Of a stretch of 64,000 bases of DNA, positions 53,926 through 61,734 are shown in pieces. The notes under the pieces were generated by a model that made no database searches, was not told where the DNA came from, and was given only the letters and a program-made list of their open reading frames with translations. Positions within the stretch are counted from its first letter, which is position 1; each line of letters begins with the position of its first letter. The stretch covers positions 1-64,000 of IMG/VR virus record IMGVR_UViG_3300027917_000019; one strand, given 5' to 3'. Position numbers and translations under genes: made by a program. Source of the DNA: a virus.

Positions 53926-55273
53926 TACGTTGCCTGTAGAGGATAACATCAACAAGGCGTTTGGCCTACCTGAAGGAATAGACGCGGACCACGAGTATGT
54001 TTACCGCTCGGGGGAACGTGGTATCTATGATTTCTGGTACAAGGACCGCGCAGGAAACTACTGGAAATATACTAACGCACCGGAGGGCCATCAGGATTAC
54101 GATCCGTATGGTGGCGCTGCGATGCTAATAGCCGACCAGCCCATGCCTCATACCGCTCCTCAGTTTTATTCCGAGGATGGTAGAAAGCTCCATGTGGCTG
54201 TCCCGCAAGGGATGGAACTTACAAGAAACGAAGCATACGACCCTGAGAACCCGCGTAGTGTTTGGTACGGCGTGTACCAATCTGAGGACGGCGAGCCTCG
54301 CTTTGTCTACTACGACGCCGACGTGCGAGAGAATCTAGACCTCTGGGTTCAATATATGCTTCGTGTAACCGACGCTGGCCTAGTGTCTTATCGTAAGTAT
54401 GCATCTAAACTCTTTGAGTCTCCACACCCTAAGGACCGTATTATCGGTGTGATGCTCATGCTGGTCGACCAGGGTTTCTACGATGCATTTGAACTTGCGC
54501 AGGCTAGAGTTGAAGACGTGGAGTATGTCGACAACACCATAAAGTTGTTGAGCCGTAAGTTGGTATGTGACATTGGGCTGGTCGACTTTTTCACGTCAAT
54601 AACGAGTAAGCGCATTCCCAGCGATCCTCTGTTTGTACTAGACACGGTACACGGTAAAGAGCCGCTTGGCGAGCGTCATTTCTACAGCATTTTCAAGGCT
54701 TTGAAGGTGTCTCCACATGTTCTTTTGTACTGGCATGCGTCACAAATGTTTAGTCGTATTGTGCACAGACTTGCTGCCAATCATACACCTCTTGAAGAGG
54801 TAGAAGAGCGTGCATACGCAGAACTTGCTTTGGCATTGAACACGGTAGAAGACGTCACCCACCTTGTTGACTACAAGGTGAAGGAGGCGTTGTTGCGCAA
54901 TTATGAACCAATTGAGGAGCCTGAAGTAAGTGGTGAATCAACCCCTGCGCAAGACGTGGCAGAACAAGAGCCCGTTGCAAAAAGCATTCTTCGTACTGGT
55001 GGTGATAGCTTCGGCGTTGCTACCGTTTGGTCTGATCTTGTTGCTCGTAGACCCGATGAGCAGGAATTCAGTGTCTGGCTTCATGCTACGCCTTTGCACG
55101 ATACTACGGAGGAAGAGCAGGCAGAGATTGAAGAACAGCTAGTCGCTCAGCAGGAAGAAGCAGATCAGGAGGCTCCTCCTGAAGGGGGTGGTGGAGGTCC
55201 TGAAGCGCCCAATATGGGTACGTCTCCTACTCCTTCCGAAGGAAAGTTGCCGGCAGGAGAAGCTAGCGAATGA
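53918..55273 (+). CDS. Head-cluster protein, 451 aa (GTG start)
   Basis: N-terminal aromatic beta region (YDFWYKDRAGNYWKYTNAP), helical middle, then a long Glu/Gly/Pro-rich tail. Overlaps both neighbours. No known family recognised; the position suggests a minor head protein. Confidence 0.6.
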   Translation: MSDTLPVEDNINKAFGLPEGIDADHEYVYRSGERGIYDFWYKDRAGNYWKYTNAPEGHQDYDPYGGAAMLIADQPMPHTAPQFYSEDGRKLHVAVPQGMELTRNEAYDPENPRSVWYGVYQSEDGEPRFVYYDADVRENLDLWVQYMLRVTDAGLVSYRKYASKLFESPHPKDRIIGVMLMLVDQGFYDAFELAQARVEDVEYVDNTIKLLSRKLVCDIGLVDFFTSITSKRIPSDPLFVLDTVHGKEPLGERHFYSIFKALKVSPHVLLYWHASQMFSRIVHRLAANHTPLEEVEERAYAELALALNTVEDVTHLVDYKVKEALLRNYEPIEEPEVSGESTPAQDVAEQEPVAKSILRTGGDSFGVATVWSDLVARRPDEQEFSVWLHATPLHDTTEEEQAEIEEQLVAQQEEADQEAPPEGGGGGPEAPNMGTSPTPSEGKLPAGEASE

Positions 55274-56235
55274 TTTTCGACGCACTAGAAGACATAGTCA
55301 AGGCTCGCAAGGCTAAGGGGCTGGATAGTTGGAAGAAGCTAGATCACCTGAAGGACAAGCTTCAAGGTAAGCAAGCTTCTCACATCACATTCACCACCTG
55401 CTATCCTGGACAGGAGGGAACTAAGAAACACCTCGGTTCTGCTTCTGGAAACCTTCATTTTGTGCTTGGGTACGTTAGCCCTGGTTTTCATGTTGCTCCC
55501 TATCATTGGCAACTAGTCGACCCGAACCTAACTGACCAAGAAGCAGCGGCAAAGAAGCACCCCACAAACCCCAGATACTGGAAAGACTCAGGACTACCGA
55601 TTGAAGATGAGGGAGACTTTGACCTCGGTAAGCCTCACAAGTTGTCACAGAATAGTGCCAACTCAGTGGCAAGAGCTTCTGTTAGAAAGACAGGGGCTAT
55701 GCAGGTCAAGTCTGGGTATGGAAAGTATGTTGCTGTCCCTGGAGAGGGGGCTGTCTACTCTCTTTCTAACGGGCATGTTTACAAGTGGGACGTTATCAAG
55801 GAATCTTTCTTTGCAGCAACTCAGCCTGATGTCACAGAGGCTATGAACGAGTCTGAGGAGGCTCCTGAGGTAGAAAAGAGTCTTAGAGGTCCCAGGGAGC
55901 CTTTCAGTGACTTTGTCTATCCTCTTGTGCGTAGACACTTCCCGAAGCCTGGATCTGTCTTTGACGCCGGTTCTGTAAAAGTACTGGTGAAATCAGACCG
56001 CGTAGTATTTTTCGATGAAAACAAGGACCCTACATACATTAAGGTGTTTGACCGTGTGTATGACCACTTTGATTTGAAAAAAGGTGGTGACATCCACCCA
56101 TCTATCCTGCTACAATTCGCAGTACACTATCTAGGCGTAAATCAACAAGAACTTGCTCAATTTGTTCACAATGAGGAAACTACAACTGGTGACGATTCTT
56201 CTCCTAATGTAATACAGAGGAACTCTAGTGGATAA
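55270..56235 (+). CDS. Head-cluster protein, 321 aa
   Basis: Alpha/beta with YGKYVAVPGEGAVYSLSNG in the middle and an EKSLRGP segment near 202. ATGA-coupled to the previous gene. Function is unknown. Confidence 0.6.
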   Translation: MIFDALEDIVKARKAKGLDSWKKLDHLKDKLQGKQASHITFTTCYPGQEGTKKHLGSASGNLHFVLGYVSPGFHVAPYHWQLVDPNLTDQEAAAKKHPTNPRYWKDSGLPIEDEGDFDLGKPHKLSQNSANSVARASVRKTGAMQVKSGYGKYVAVPGEGAVYSLSNGHVYKWDVIKESFFAATQPDVTEAMNESEEAPEVEKSLRGPREPFSDFVYPLVRRHFPKPGSVFDAGSVKVLVKSDRVVFFDENKDPTYIKVFDRVYDHFDLKKGGDIHPSILLQFAVHYLGVNQQELAQFVHNEETTTGDDSSPNVIQRNSSG

Positions 56236-56449
56236 TGCACTCTGTTGCACGAAATGTGGTGAAGTCGTCATTAAGTCGATGGGTACTTCAACGAAAATCC
56301 GTGCTAAAGTATTAGTGGTTAGAGATAACCAAACATTTGCTGTATGTAAAGGGTGTGACAGCGAGATACCTGTACCGCTCGTAATGAATGAAACTATGGC
56401 AAAGGCTTTAGGAAAAACTGCCAAGCTAAGACTTTACGTTAGAAAATAG
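56228..56449 (+). CDS. Zinc-ribbon protein, 73 aa (GTG start)
   Basis: CTKCGE and CKGCDS form a zinc ribbon separated by a beta hairpin. AGAGGA lies before the GTG. Such small proteins sit near head genes in several phages (Com-like), but the role here is unknown. Confidence 0.65.
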   Translation: MDNALCCTKCGEVVIKSMGTSTKIRAKVLVVRDNQTFAVCKGCDSEIPVPLVMNETMAKALGKTAKLRLYVRK

Positions 56450-56452
56450 TGC

Positions 56453-56481
56453 TTGACAACCTGTTTAGCCTAGACTAAACT
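56453..56481 (+). promoter_or_regulatory. Promoter TTGACA-N17-TAAACT
   Basis: Strong match, facing the protease-scaffold-capsid genes. Confidence 0.82.
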
Positions 56482-56506
56482 TATCAAACGGTTGAATGAA
56501 CTCCAA

Positions 56507-56544
56507 ATAGGGAGATCACCTTCGGGTGGTTTCCCTTTTTTTTT
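56507..56544 (+). terminator. UUCG-capped hairpin with T-run in the leader (attenuator-like)
   Basis: GGGAGATCACC-TTCG-GGTGGTTTCCC, all 11 positions paired counting G:T, then a run of nine T. It lies between the promoter and the protease ATG, so it would end about 50-nt transcripts or attenuate the capsid operon. Confidence 0.82.
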
Positions 56545-56551
56545 AGGTTTT

Positions 56552-57295
56552 ATGGGCTGGATCGATAACGATACTTTTGAATTCTGGATGCCGGCGCAAG
56601 CTATTTCTTTGACGAAGTCTAAGAAAAACGGTGCTGACGCAGAAGGACGACGTTGGGTTCAGGGAATTGCTTCTACTAGCTCTAGAGACCTACAAGGCGA
56701 GATCATTGAACAGCAGGGGATTGATTTCTCTTATTTTGTAAAGCACGGCTTTTTCAACTGGGACCACAAAGAAGGTCCTGATAATAAGGTTGGAGAGCCT
56801 ACTGAGTGTAAACTCACCAAGAACGGGCTTTGGGTCAAGGGTTTTCTTTGGAAGAATAAGGCGAGAGCAGACGACATCTGGGAACAGATGAACTCTATGG
56901 CTTCTTCAGGTTCTTCCCGCAGAATGGGATTCTCCATTCAAGGAAAAGTCAAGAGACGCTCAGGGAACGTTATTAAAGAGTGTTGGATTCAAGACATAGC
57001 AATTACGGCTTGTCCTGTGAATACCTCCACTTGGGCTGAAATCGCCAAGAGCCTGTCTGCACAGACCTGGGATCTCAGCAAGTCCCTAGAGGAAGATGAG
57101 GAAAAGGCGCTTAGCGCGGGCGGTTCTCCGCTGGTTCCTGAATCTCTCGAAGGGAAACAAAAGGACGTCAAGACATTGGATAAGAGTCTTACGTTCGAAG
57201 AATCTGTGGCATGGATTAGTTCCACCACTGGTATGCCTGACGACGCAGCAGAAGCAGCGGCTAGGGTAATTTTCTCAGTACTCACTAAGGAGTGA
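56552..57295 (+). CDS. Prohead protease, 247 aa
   Basis: Processes scaffold and capsid proteins during head maturation. Herpes-assemblin-like fold of HK97 proteases: catalytic H72 (NWDHKEG) and S128 (RRMGFSIQG), with ITACPVN downstream. The ATG at 56552 lies after the hairpin; the longer frame from 56492 would translate through it. Followed by scaffold and capsid genes, the standard order. Confidence 0.88.
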   Translation: MGWIDNDTFEFWMPAQAISLTKSKKNGADAEGRRWVQGIASTSSRDLQGEIIEQQGIDFSYFVKHGFFNWDHKEGPDNKVGEPTECKLTKNGLWVKGFLWKNKARADDIWEQMNSMASSGSSRRMGFSIQGKVKRRSGNVIKECWIQDIAITACPVNTSTWAEIAKSLSAQTWDLSKSLEEDEEKALSAGGSPLVPESLEGKQKDVKTLDKSLTFEESVAWISSTTGMPDDAAEAAARVIFSVLTKE

Positions 57296-57302
57296 AACCG
57301 AC

Positions 57303-58274
57303 ATGAGCGATCAGACTGTAAAGCAGGACGACCTCGCGAAGGCACTCGCTGGACTTCAGGAAATTGCAAAGGGTCATTCTTCTCGTGGTACCGCTACCAC
57401 GAAGGTAGAATCCATGCGCGATTCTGGGGCTGGCGCAGGTTCTGATGCGGGATCTACTCAGGTCTATCACACGCCGTCAAACTCTGAACCCGGAAGCTGG
57501 GCTGGTTCTACTGCTAGAACCGTCCCGGAAGACGGTGCTACCGATTCTGTTGGTCCTGATGGAACAGACTATGTAGCTCAGGGTAAGGTGATGAAGTCCA
57601 TCATCGAAAAGATGGCTAAGGGCCTTCCACTTACTGCGGACGAAGCTTCCTTCTACGCAGCTATTGCTAAGGGCGGCATGCCCGACTTCTTGAAGAAGGA
57701 CGACAAGAAGGACAAGGACGACGCTGAAAAGTCCGTTAAGAAGTCAGATGATGACGACGCGGACGACAAGGATGACAAGATGGGTAAGTCTTTGTCTGAC
57801 CACGCAGCGGAAGACGACACAGTTTCTAAGGGTCTTGAAGTCTCTGAGTTCTTGGCTGGATTCGCATCAGTCATTCACAAGAGCCTCCAGTCTACTGAAG
57901 AGCGTGTTGTTGCTCGCGTTCTCAAGGCACTCGCTAGCGATGCTGAAGGTACGGGCGAGTTCAACAAGTCTCTTGCAGAGGCGGTTGGTCGTCTTGCAGA
58001 GTCCGTGGCGGCAGTTTCTCAGCGTGTAGATCAGGTTGAGTCTCAGCCTGCGCATGCTCCGCGCGCTGCTCACAATGTACAGGTCCTCGAAAAGGGCTCG
58101 TATGATGGTCCTGCGGGGGGAGAACCCCTCAGCAAGGCTCTAGTAGCTGCAACACTTGTCGAACTAGTACAGCGCGGTGAAGCTACCACGCAAGACGTTC
58201 TAAAGTTCGACTCATCCCAGACTCTTTCACCTCGACTTGAGCAGAAGGTTCGTGCTGCTCTCGGCGGGCGCTGA
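57303..58274 (+). CDS. Scaffold protein, 323 aa
   Basis: Acidic and helical, with a highly charged Lys/Asp segment (near 140-165) and a coiled-coil C-terminal half. AAGGAG lies before the ATG. The position between protease and capsid and the composition fit a scaffold protein. Confidence 0.75.
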   Translation: MSDQTVKQDDLAKALAGLQEIAKGHSSRGTATTKVESMRDSGAGAGSDAGSTQVYHTPSNSEPGSWAGSTARTVPEDGATDSVGPDGTDYVAQGKVMKSIIEKMAKGLPLTADEASFYAAIAKGGMPDFLKKDDKKDKDDAEKSVKKSDDDDADDKDDKMGKSLSDHAAEDDTVSKGLEVSEFLAGFASVIHKSLQSTEERVVARVLKALASDAEGTGEFNKSLAEAVGRLAESVAAVSQRVDQVESQPAHAPRAAHNVQVLEKGSYDGPAGGEPLSKALVAATLVELVQRGEATTQDVLKFDSSQTLSPRLEQKVRAALGGR

Positions 58275-58294
58275 TAGAATAGGAGTAATCAGAG

Positions 58295-59746
58295 ATGATT
58301 GGACTTCAGGCGTTCTCTAAGAACAATGGCTATAACGGTCCTGGTACCGCTACTGCTGGCGAGATTGAAGAGCTTGCAAAGGCTCTTGAAGCTGGCTATC
58401 AGGTAGGTGCAGGAAAGACCGGAGGAAGTGCCCTCCGCGTCGAGTCCCTTGAGGCTTCCCTTAAGGTACTTACCTTCACTTCTTCCCATATAAAGCTTTG
58501 GAAGAAGATTCCCAAGTCTCCGGCATATTCAACTGTCGAAGAGTATAACCAGCTTACTGATTACGGTGGACAGGCTACTCCGTGGGTACAGGAAGGTGAA
58601 CTTCCCCAGGCCAGCGATAGCTCCTACGTTCGTCGTACTCAGCTCGTAAAGTTCCTCGGAACAGTTCGAGAGGTAACGCACCAGGCTTCACTTGTGCACC
58701 CTGCACACGGTGACTTGATTGCGCTAGAGAATCACAACGGAATTCTCTACTTGCTTGAGCAGGTAGAAAAGTTCCTCTTCGCTGGTGATTCCTCTCTTGC
58801 TGCTGACGGCGAAGCTGAGCAGTGGGATGGTCTTGACGCCCTTATCGATAGCACGGCAGTGCTCGATCTTGAAGGTAATAGCCTTCAGGAGGCAGATATC
58901 GAAGAGGCTTCTAACCTCATCATTGAGTCTTACGGATTCCCCACGGACATGTTCCTTGGAAACCGTACGCACTCTGACCTTACGAAGACGTTCTATCCGC
59001 GTCAGCGCATTCAGATGCCTGCTCCGGTGAACGGCAAGGTTGGTCTCACTGTTTCTTCCATTGCTACGCAGGGTGGAGACATCGAGTTCAATCCTGACAT
59101 CTTCATTAAGCAGACCCCGCCGCCTCCGTCCGCTGCGTCTTCAGTAAACGCTCCGGCAACTCCGGCATCTATTGCATCCGCATTGAATGCTGGTGCATCT
59201 AATGGTGACCACGAGAAGGGCGCTCCTGCTGGTGATACGGACGTTGCTTATGTCGTTACGGCAGCAAACCGCTTCGGCGAGTCTGCTCCTACGGCGGTGC
59301 AGGGTGCTACCACTCAGCTTACGGCAGCTCAGAAGGCGGCTGGAAACACCATTACTCTTACGGTTACAAACCCTGGAACTATTGGTGCATTCCCTCCGGA
59401 ATACTTCAAGATTTATCGTTCCCGTGCACAGGTAGGAACCACCGTCCCGACGGCGCTCTCATCCTACGCTCTTATCGCAACTGTGCCGGCATCTTCCCAG
59501 CTTGCTTCTGGCACGACTGTGGTTGAGGACGTAAACCTTCAGCTTCCGTTTACTTCCACGGCTTATCTTGGTGAGATGAACCCCAACGTGTTGACCTTCC
59601 GTCAGCTTATGCCCATGATGAAGATGGACCTAGCAGTCCTCTCCCCGGCATTCCGTTGGATGATCCTCCTCTACGGAACGCCCATCATGTTCGCTCCGAA
59701 GAAGTGGCTCCGTCTTATCAACATCGGACAGCTTGACACCCGCTGA
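58295..59746 (+). CDS. Major capsid protein with inserted Ig/FN3-like domain, 483 aa
   Basis: HK97-type capsid: N-terminal arm, P-domain and A-domain segments (LGTVREVTHQASLVHP, VEKFLFAGDS). Residues about 275-425 hold an inserted fibronectin-like domain (VAYVVTAANRFGESAP, PEYFKIYRSRA), then the capsid fold resumes (FRQLMPMMKMDLAVLSPAFR). AGGAG lies before the ATG. High-expression codon use. Confidence 0.88.
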   Translation: MIGLQAFSKNNGYNGPGTATAGEIEELAKALEAGYQVGAGKTGGSALRVESLEASLKVLTFTSSHIKLWKKIPKSPAYSTVEEYNQLTDYGGQATPWVQEGELPQASDSSYVRRTQLVKFLGTVREVTHQASLVHPAHGDLIALENHNGILYLLEQVEKFLFAGDSSLAADGEAEQWDGLDALIDSTAVLDLEGNSLQEADIEEASNLIIESYGFPTDMFLGNRTHSDLTKTFYPRQRIQMPAPVNGKVGLTVSSIATQGGDIEFNPDIFIKQTPPPPSAASSVNAPATPASIASALNAGASNGDHEKGAPAGDTDVAYVVTAANRFGESAPTAVQGATTQLTAAQKAAGNTITLTVTNPGTIGAFPPEYFKIYRSRAQVGTTVPTALSSYALIATVPASSQLASGTTVVEDVNLQLPFTSTAYLGEMNPNVLTFRQLMPMMKMDLAVLSPAFRWMILLYGTPIMFAPKKWLRLINIGQLDTR

Positions 59747-59754
59747 GTTGTGTA

Positions 59755-59781
59755 GGTGAGGGGGAGTAACTCCCCCTCACC
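59755..59781 (+). terminator. 13-bp hairpin after the capsid gene
   Basis: GGTGAGGGGGAGT-A-ACTCCCCCTCACC, then TTCC. It may limit transcription past the capsid gene so that capsid mRNA is most abundant. Confidence 0.72.
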
Positions 59782-59792
59782 TTCCACTTATT

Positions 59793-60365
59793 ATGTCTCA
59801 AAACGGCGCAATTAAGGGCACTAGCGATCTAGTTCTTGCTATGCAAGATAAGGCTGAAGTTGCTAAGCGGCGTGCCGGAAGGCGTTCCATTCAGCAATTG
59901 CAAGCGCGTTTGTATGAGAAGTCTAGAGAAGGTCTGTCCACAAGTTCAGGAAACGACCAAATGAAGAGTTTGAAGGTAAGAAGTAATTTTGCACGAGATC
60001 GTGTTATCGTTCTTGGAAATGGAGAACTTGTTCTCCACTTCGACGGTTCTGGTCTCGCAACATTCCCGGAACACCTTCTTCCTCTTTTGCAAGCAGAAAT
60101 GCGCTCTAGGCCGGGACGCTATAGGCTTGAAGAAATTCCGGTACCCTCTCCTGAGCCTAAGGTAGTTGCACCTGTCAAGGTTGAGGCTAAGGTTGCTGAA
60201 CAAGTACAGGAGCAAGTCAAGGAATTGCTTTCCTCTTTGAAAGCCTCGGAAGAAACAGGAGATGCGGAACCTGTTTCTGAAGAAGTTGAAAAGGCTCCTG
60301 AAGTTAAGAAACAACGTCGCCCTAAGCGTCGTCGAACCCGCAAGAAAGAATCTACGGAGGAATAA
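59793..60365 (+). CDS. Head-cluster protein with basic C-terminus, 190 aa
   Basis: It has a helical start and a small beta domain (RVIVLGNGELVLHFDGSG), followed by an acidic coil and a strongly basic end (KKQRRPKRRRTRKKES). Its function is unknown; the end may bind DNA. Confidence 0.6.
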   Translation: MSQNGAIKGTSDLVLAMQDKAEVAKRRAGRRSIQQLQARLYEKSREGLSTSSGNDQMKSLKVRSNFARDRVIVLGNGELVLHFDGSGLATFPEHLLPLLQAEMRSRPGRYRLEEIPVPSPEPKVVAPVKVEAKVAEQVQEQVKELLSSLKASEETGDAEPVSEEVEKAPEVKKQRRPKRRRTRKKESTEE

Positions 60366-60367
60366 TA

Positions 60368-60685
60368 ATGGCTTTTGTACGTCTTATACAAGGCGACCAG
60401 TCTAGTGCTGAATTCGATCAGCTTCGTAGGACCAGTAACGCATTGCTCCTAGTTCTTGAAAATCTGGCAGGTACTACATTCACTACCTTGGCAGACCTTC
60501 AAGAGGCGTTGGCTAATACGCTAAGCACCGGTACAGATAGTGATTTCACTACAGGTACTAGCGCTGATTCGTATGTCGGCACTGGAGTAGAGCTAGTAGG
60601 ACTGCGTCCGATGAACCGCCATCCGGCGCGACCCGGTAGTGTTGGTCAAACGAAGGCAATGGTAACGGACGACGGCGCCAAGTAA
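60368..60685 (+). CDS. Hypothetical protein, 105 aa
   Basis: GGAGGAATAATA before the ATG gives a good ribosome-binding site. Helical N-terminus, threonine-rich middle. Probably a head or decoration protein. Confidence 0.6.
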   Translation: MAFVRLIQGDQSSAEFDQLRRTSNALLLVLENLAGTTFTTLADLQEALANTLSTGTDSDFTTGTSADSYVGTGVELVGLRPMNRHPARPGSVGQTKAMVTDDGAK

Positions 60686-60716
60686 TCGTTTGAATCTAGC
60701 TTTACGCTCGTTCAAG

Positions 60717-60763
60717 AGGAGTATACTATTGTCCGACTGCAATCGGCATGGTATACTCCTTTT
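60717..60763 (+). terminator. Two-part hairpin with short T-run
   Basis: AGGAGTATAC (60717-60726) with GTATACTCCT (60751-60760), inner CCGA/TCGG, then TTT. It lies before the next structural gene. Confidence 0.7.
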
Positions 60764-60783
60764 GTTGTTATACGGAGACCAAC

Positions 60784-61719
60784 GTGACCCCTCTACTTAT
60801 TCAGAATTCGGCAGGGAGCGTAGTAGTATCTCTTGAGACCACGGGTGGATCTTCCGCACTGGGTCTTAGCACTACGGACGTTCAGGTAGACTTGAAGAAA
60901 GATACTGATGCTTTCTTCTCTAACAAGGCTCTTACCGCTCCTGTAGACGCTACCGCAGCTATCGGCTCCGGTGCAGATGGTACGGTTAACTTGGCTGTGC
61001 CTGGATCTGCAGGAAACTCATATACTGTAGAAGTTACAGTTCCTGGTGGTACTTCTGGACTGGTTGCTGCGAAGACCGGGACGGCTGTGACGGTTGCCCT
61101 TGCAGTTACAGCCGGCGTACCGGCCCCAGCACAAAACACGGCAACACTTGTCGCTGCCGCTATTACCGCGCTAGGTACCGAAGTAACGGCCACCGCCTCT
61201 GGAACAGGGGCAGATGCACTTACAGCTGCAGAAGGTCCTACTGCTTTTACTGGTGGTGTAGATGGCGACTTTACTGCGTTAGGTAGCGGAAGCTACGAAC
61301 TTGACTTGGTTGCGGCCGACACTGACATACTTGGGCAGCTTTTCATTCGCTTCAGTGGTCCGACGATTAGGACTATCGTTATTTCTGCTACTGTTGCAGT
61401 AGCTACTGCTAATCCGCCCACACCAGATCTTACTATTCCAACTACCACAATCTTTGGGTATGTTAGAGATGTTAGTGGTGGTGCTGTGGCTGGTGCTTCG
61501 GTCGGTATTCGTGTTTTGAGTACCCCCACATTGTTGCATCCAACCACTGATGGTGTTTTGGTAACTAGTTCTCTTCTAACCACCACTACAGACTCTACAG
61601 GGTTTTTTACCATAGATTTGGTTACAGGATCACAGGTGGATGTTTTCATACCAAGTGCTTCTTATAGGCGCACTTTCACAGTACCGGCTGTTTCAACCAA
61701 CCTCTTTGATATCCCTTGA
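60784..61719 (+). CDS. Structural beta protein with one IGSGADGTV module, 311 aa
   Basis: GTG at 60784 follows GGAG; the longer frame from 60748 begins in the hairpin. It carries one beta module of about 100 residues (IGSGADGTVNLAVPGSAGNS to AEGPTAFTGG) and a C-terminal carboxypeptidase-regulatory-like segment (GYVRDVSGGAVAGASVGIRV). Two diverged copies of the module occur in the next protein. Confidence 0.65.
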   Translation: MTPLLIQNSAGSVVVSLETTGGSSALGLSTTDVQVDLKKDTDAFFSNKALTAPVDATAAIGSGADGTVNLAVPGSAGNSYTVEVTVPGGTSGLVAAKTGTAVTVALAVTAGVPAPAQNTATLVAAAITALGTEVTATASGTGADALTAAEGPTAFTGGVDGDFTALGSGSYELDLVAADTDILGQLFIRFSGPTIRTIVISATVAVATANPPTPDLTIPTTTIFGYVRDVSGGAVAGASVGIRVLSTPTLLHPTTDGVLVTSSLLTTTTDSTGFFTIDLVTGSQVDVFIPSASYRRTFTVPAVSTNLFDIP

Positions 61720-61734
61720 TAAGGAGCGCTCTAA

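Noticed and set aside
56492-56551. Extended prohead protease start (TTG 56492)
   Set aside because: Translation would run through the UUCG hairpin and T-run; the ATG after it fits better.
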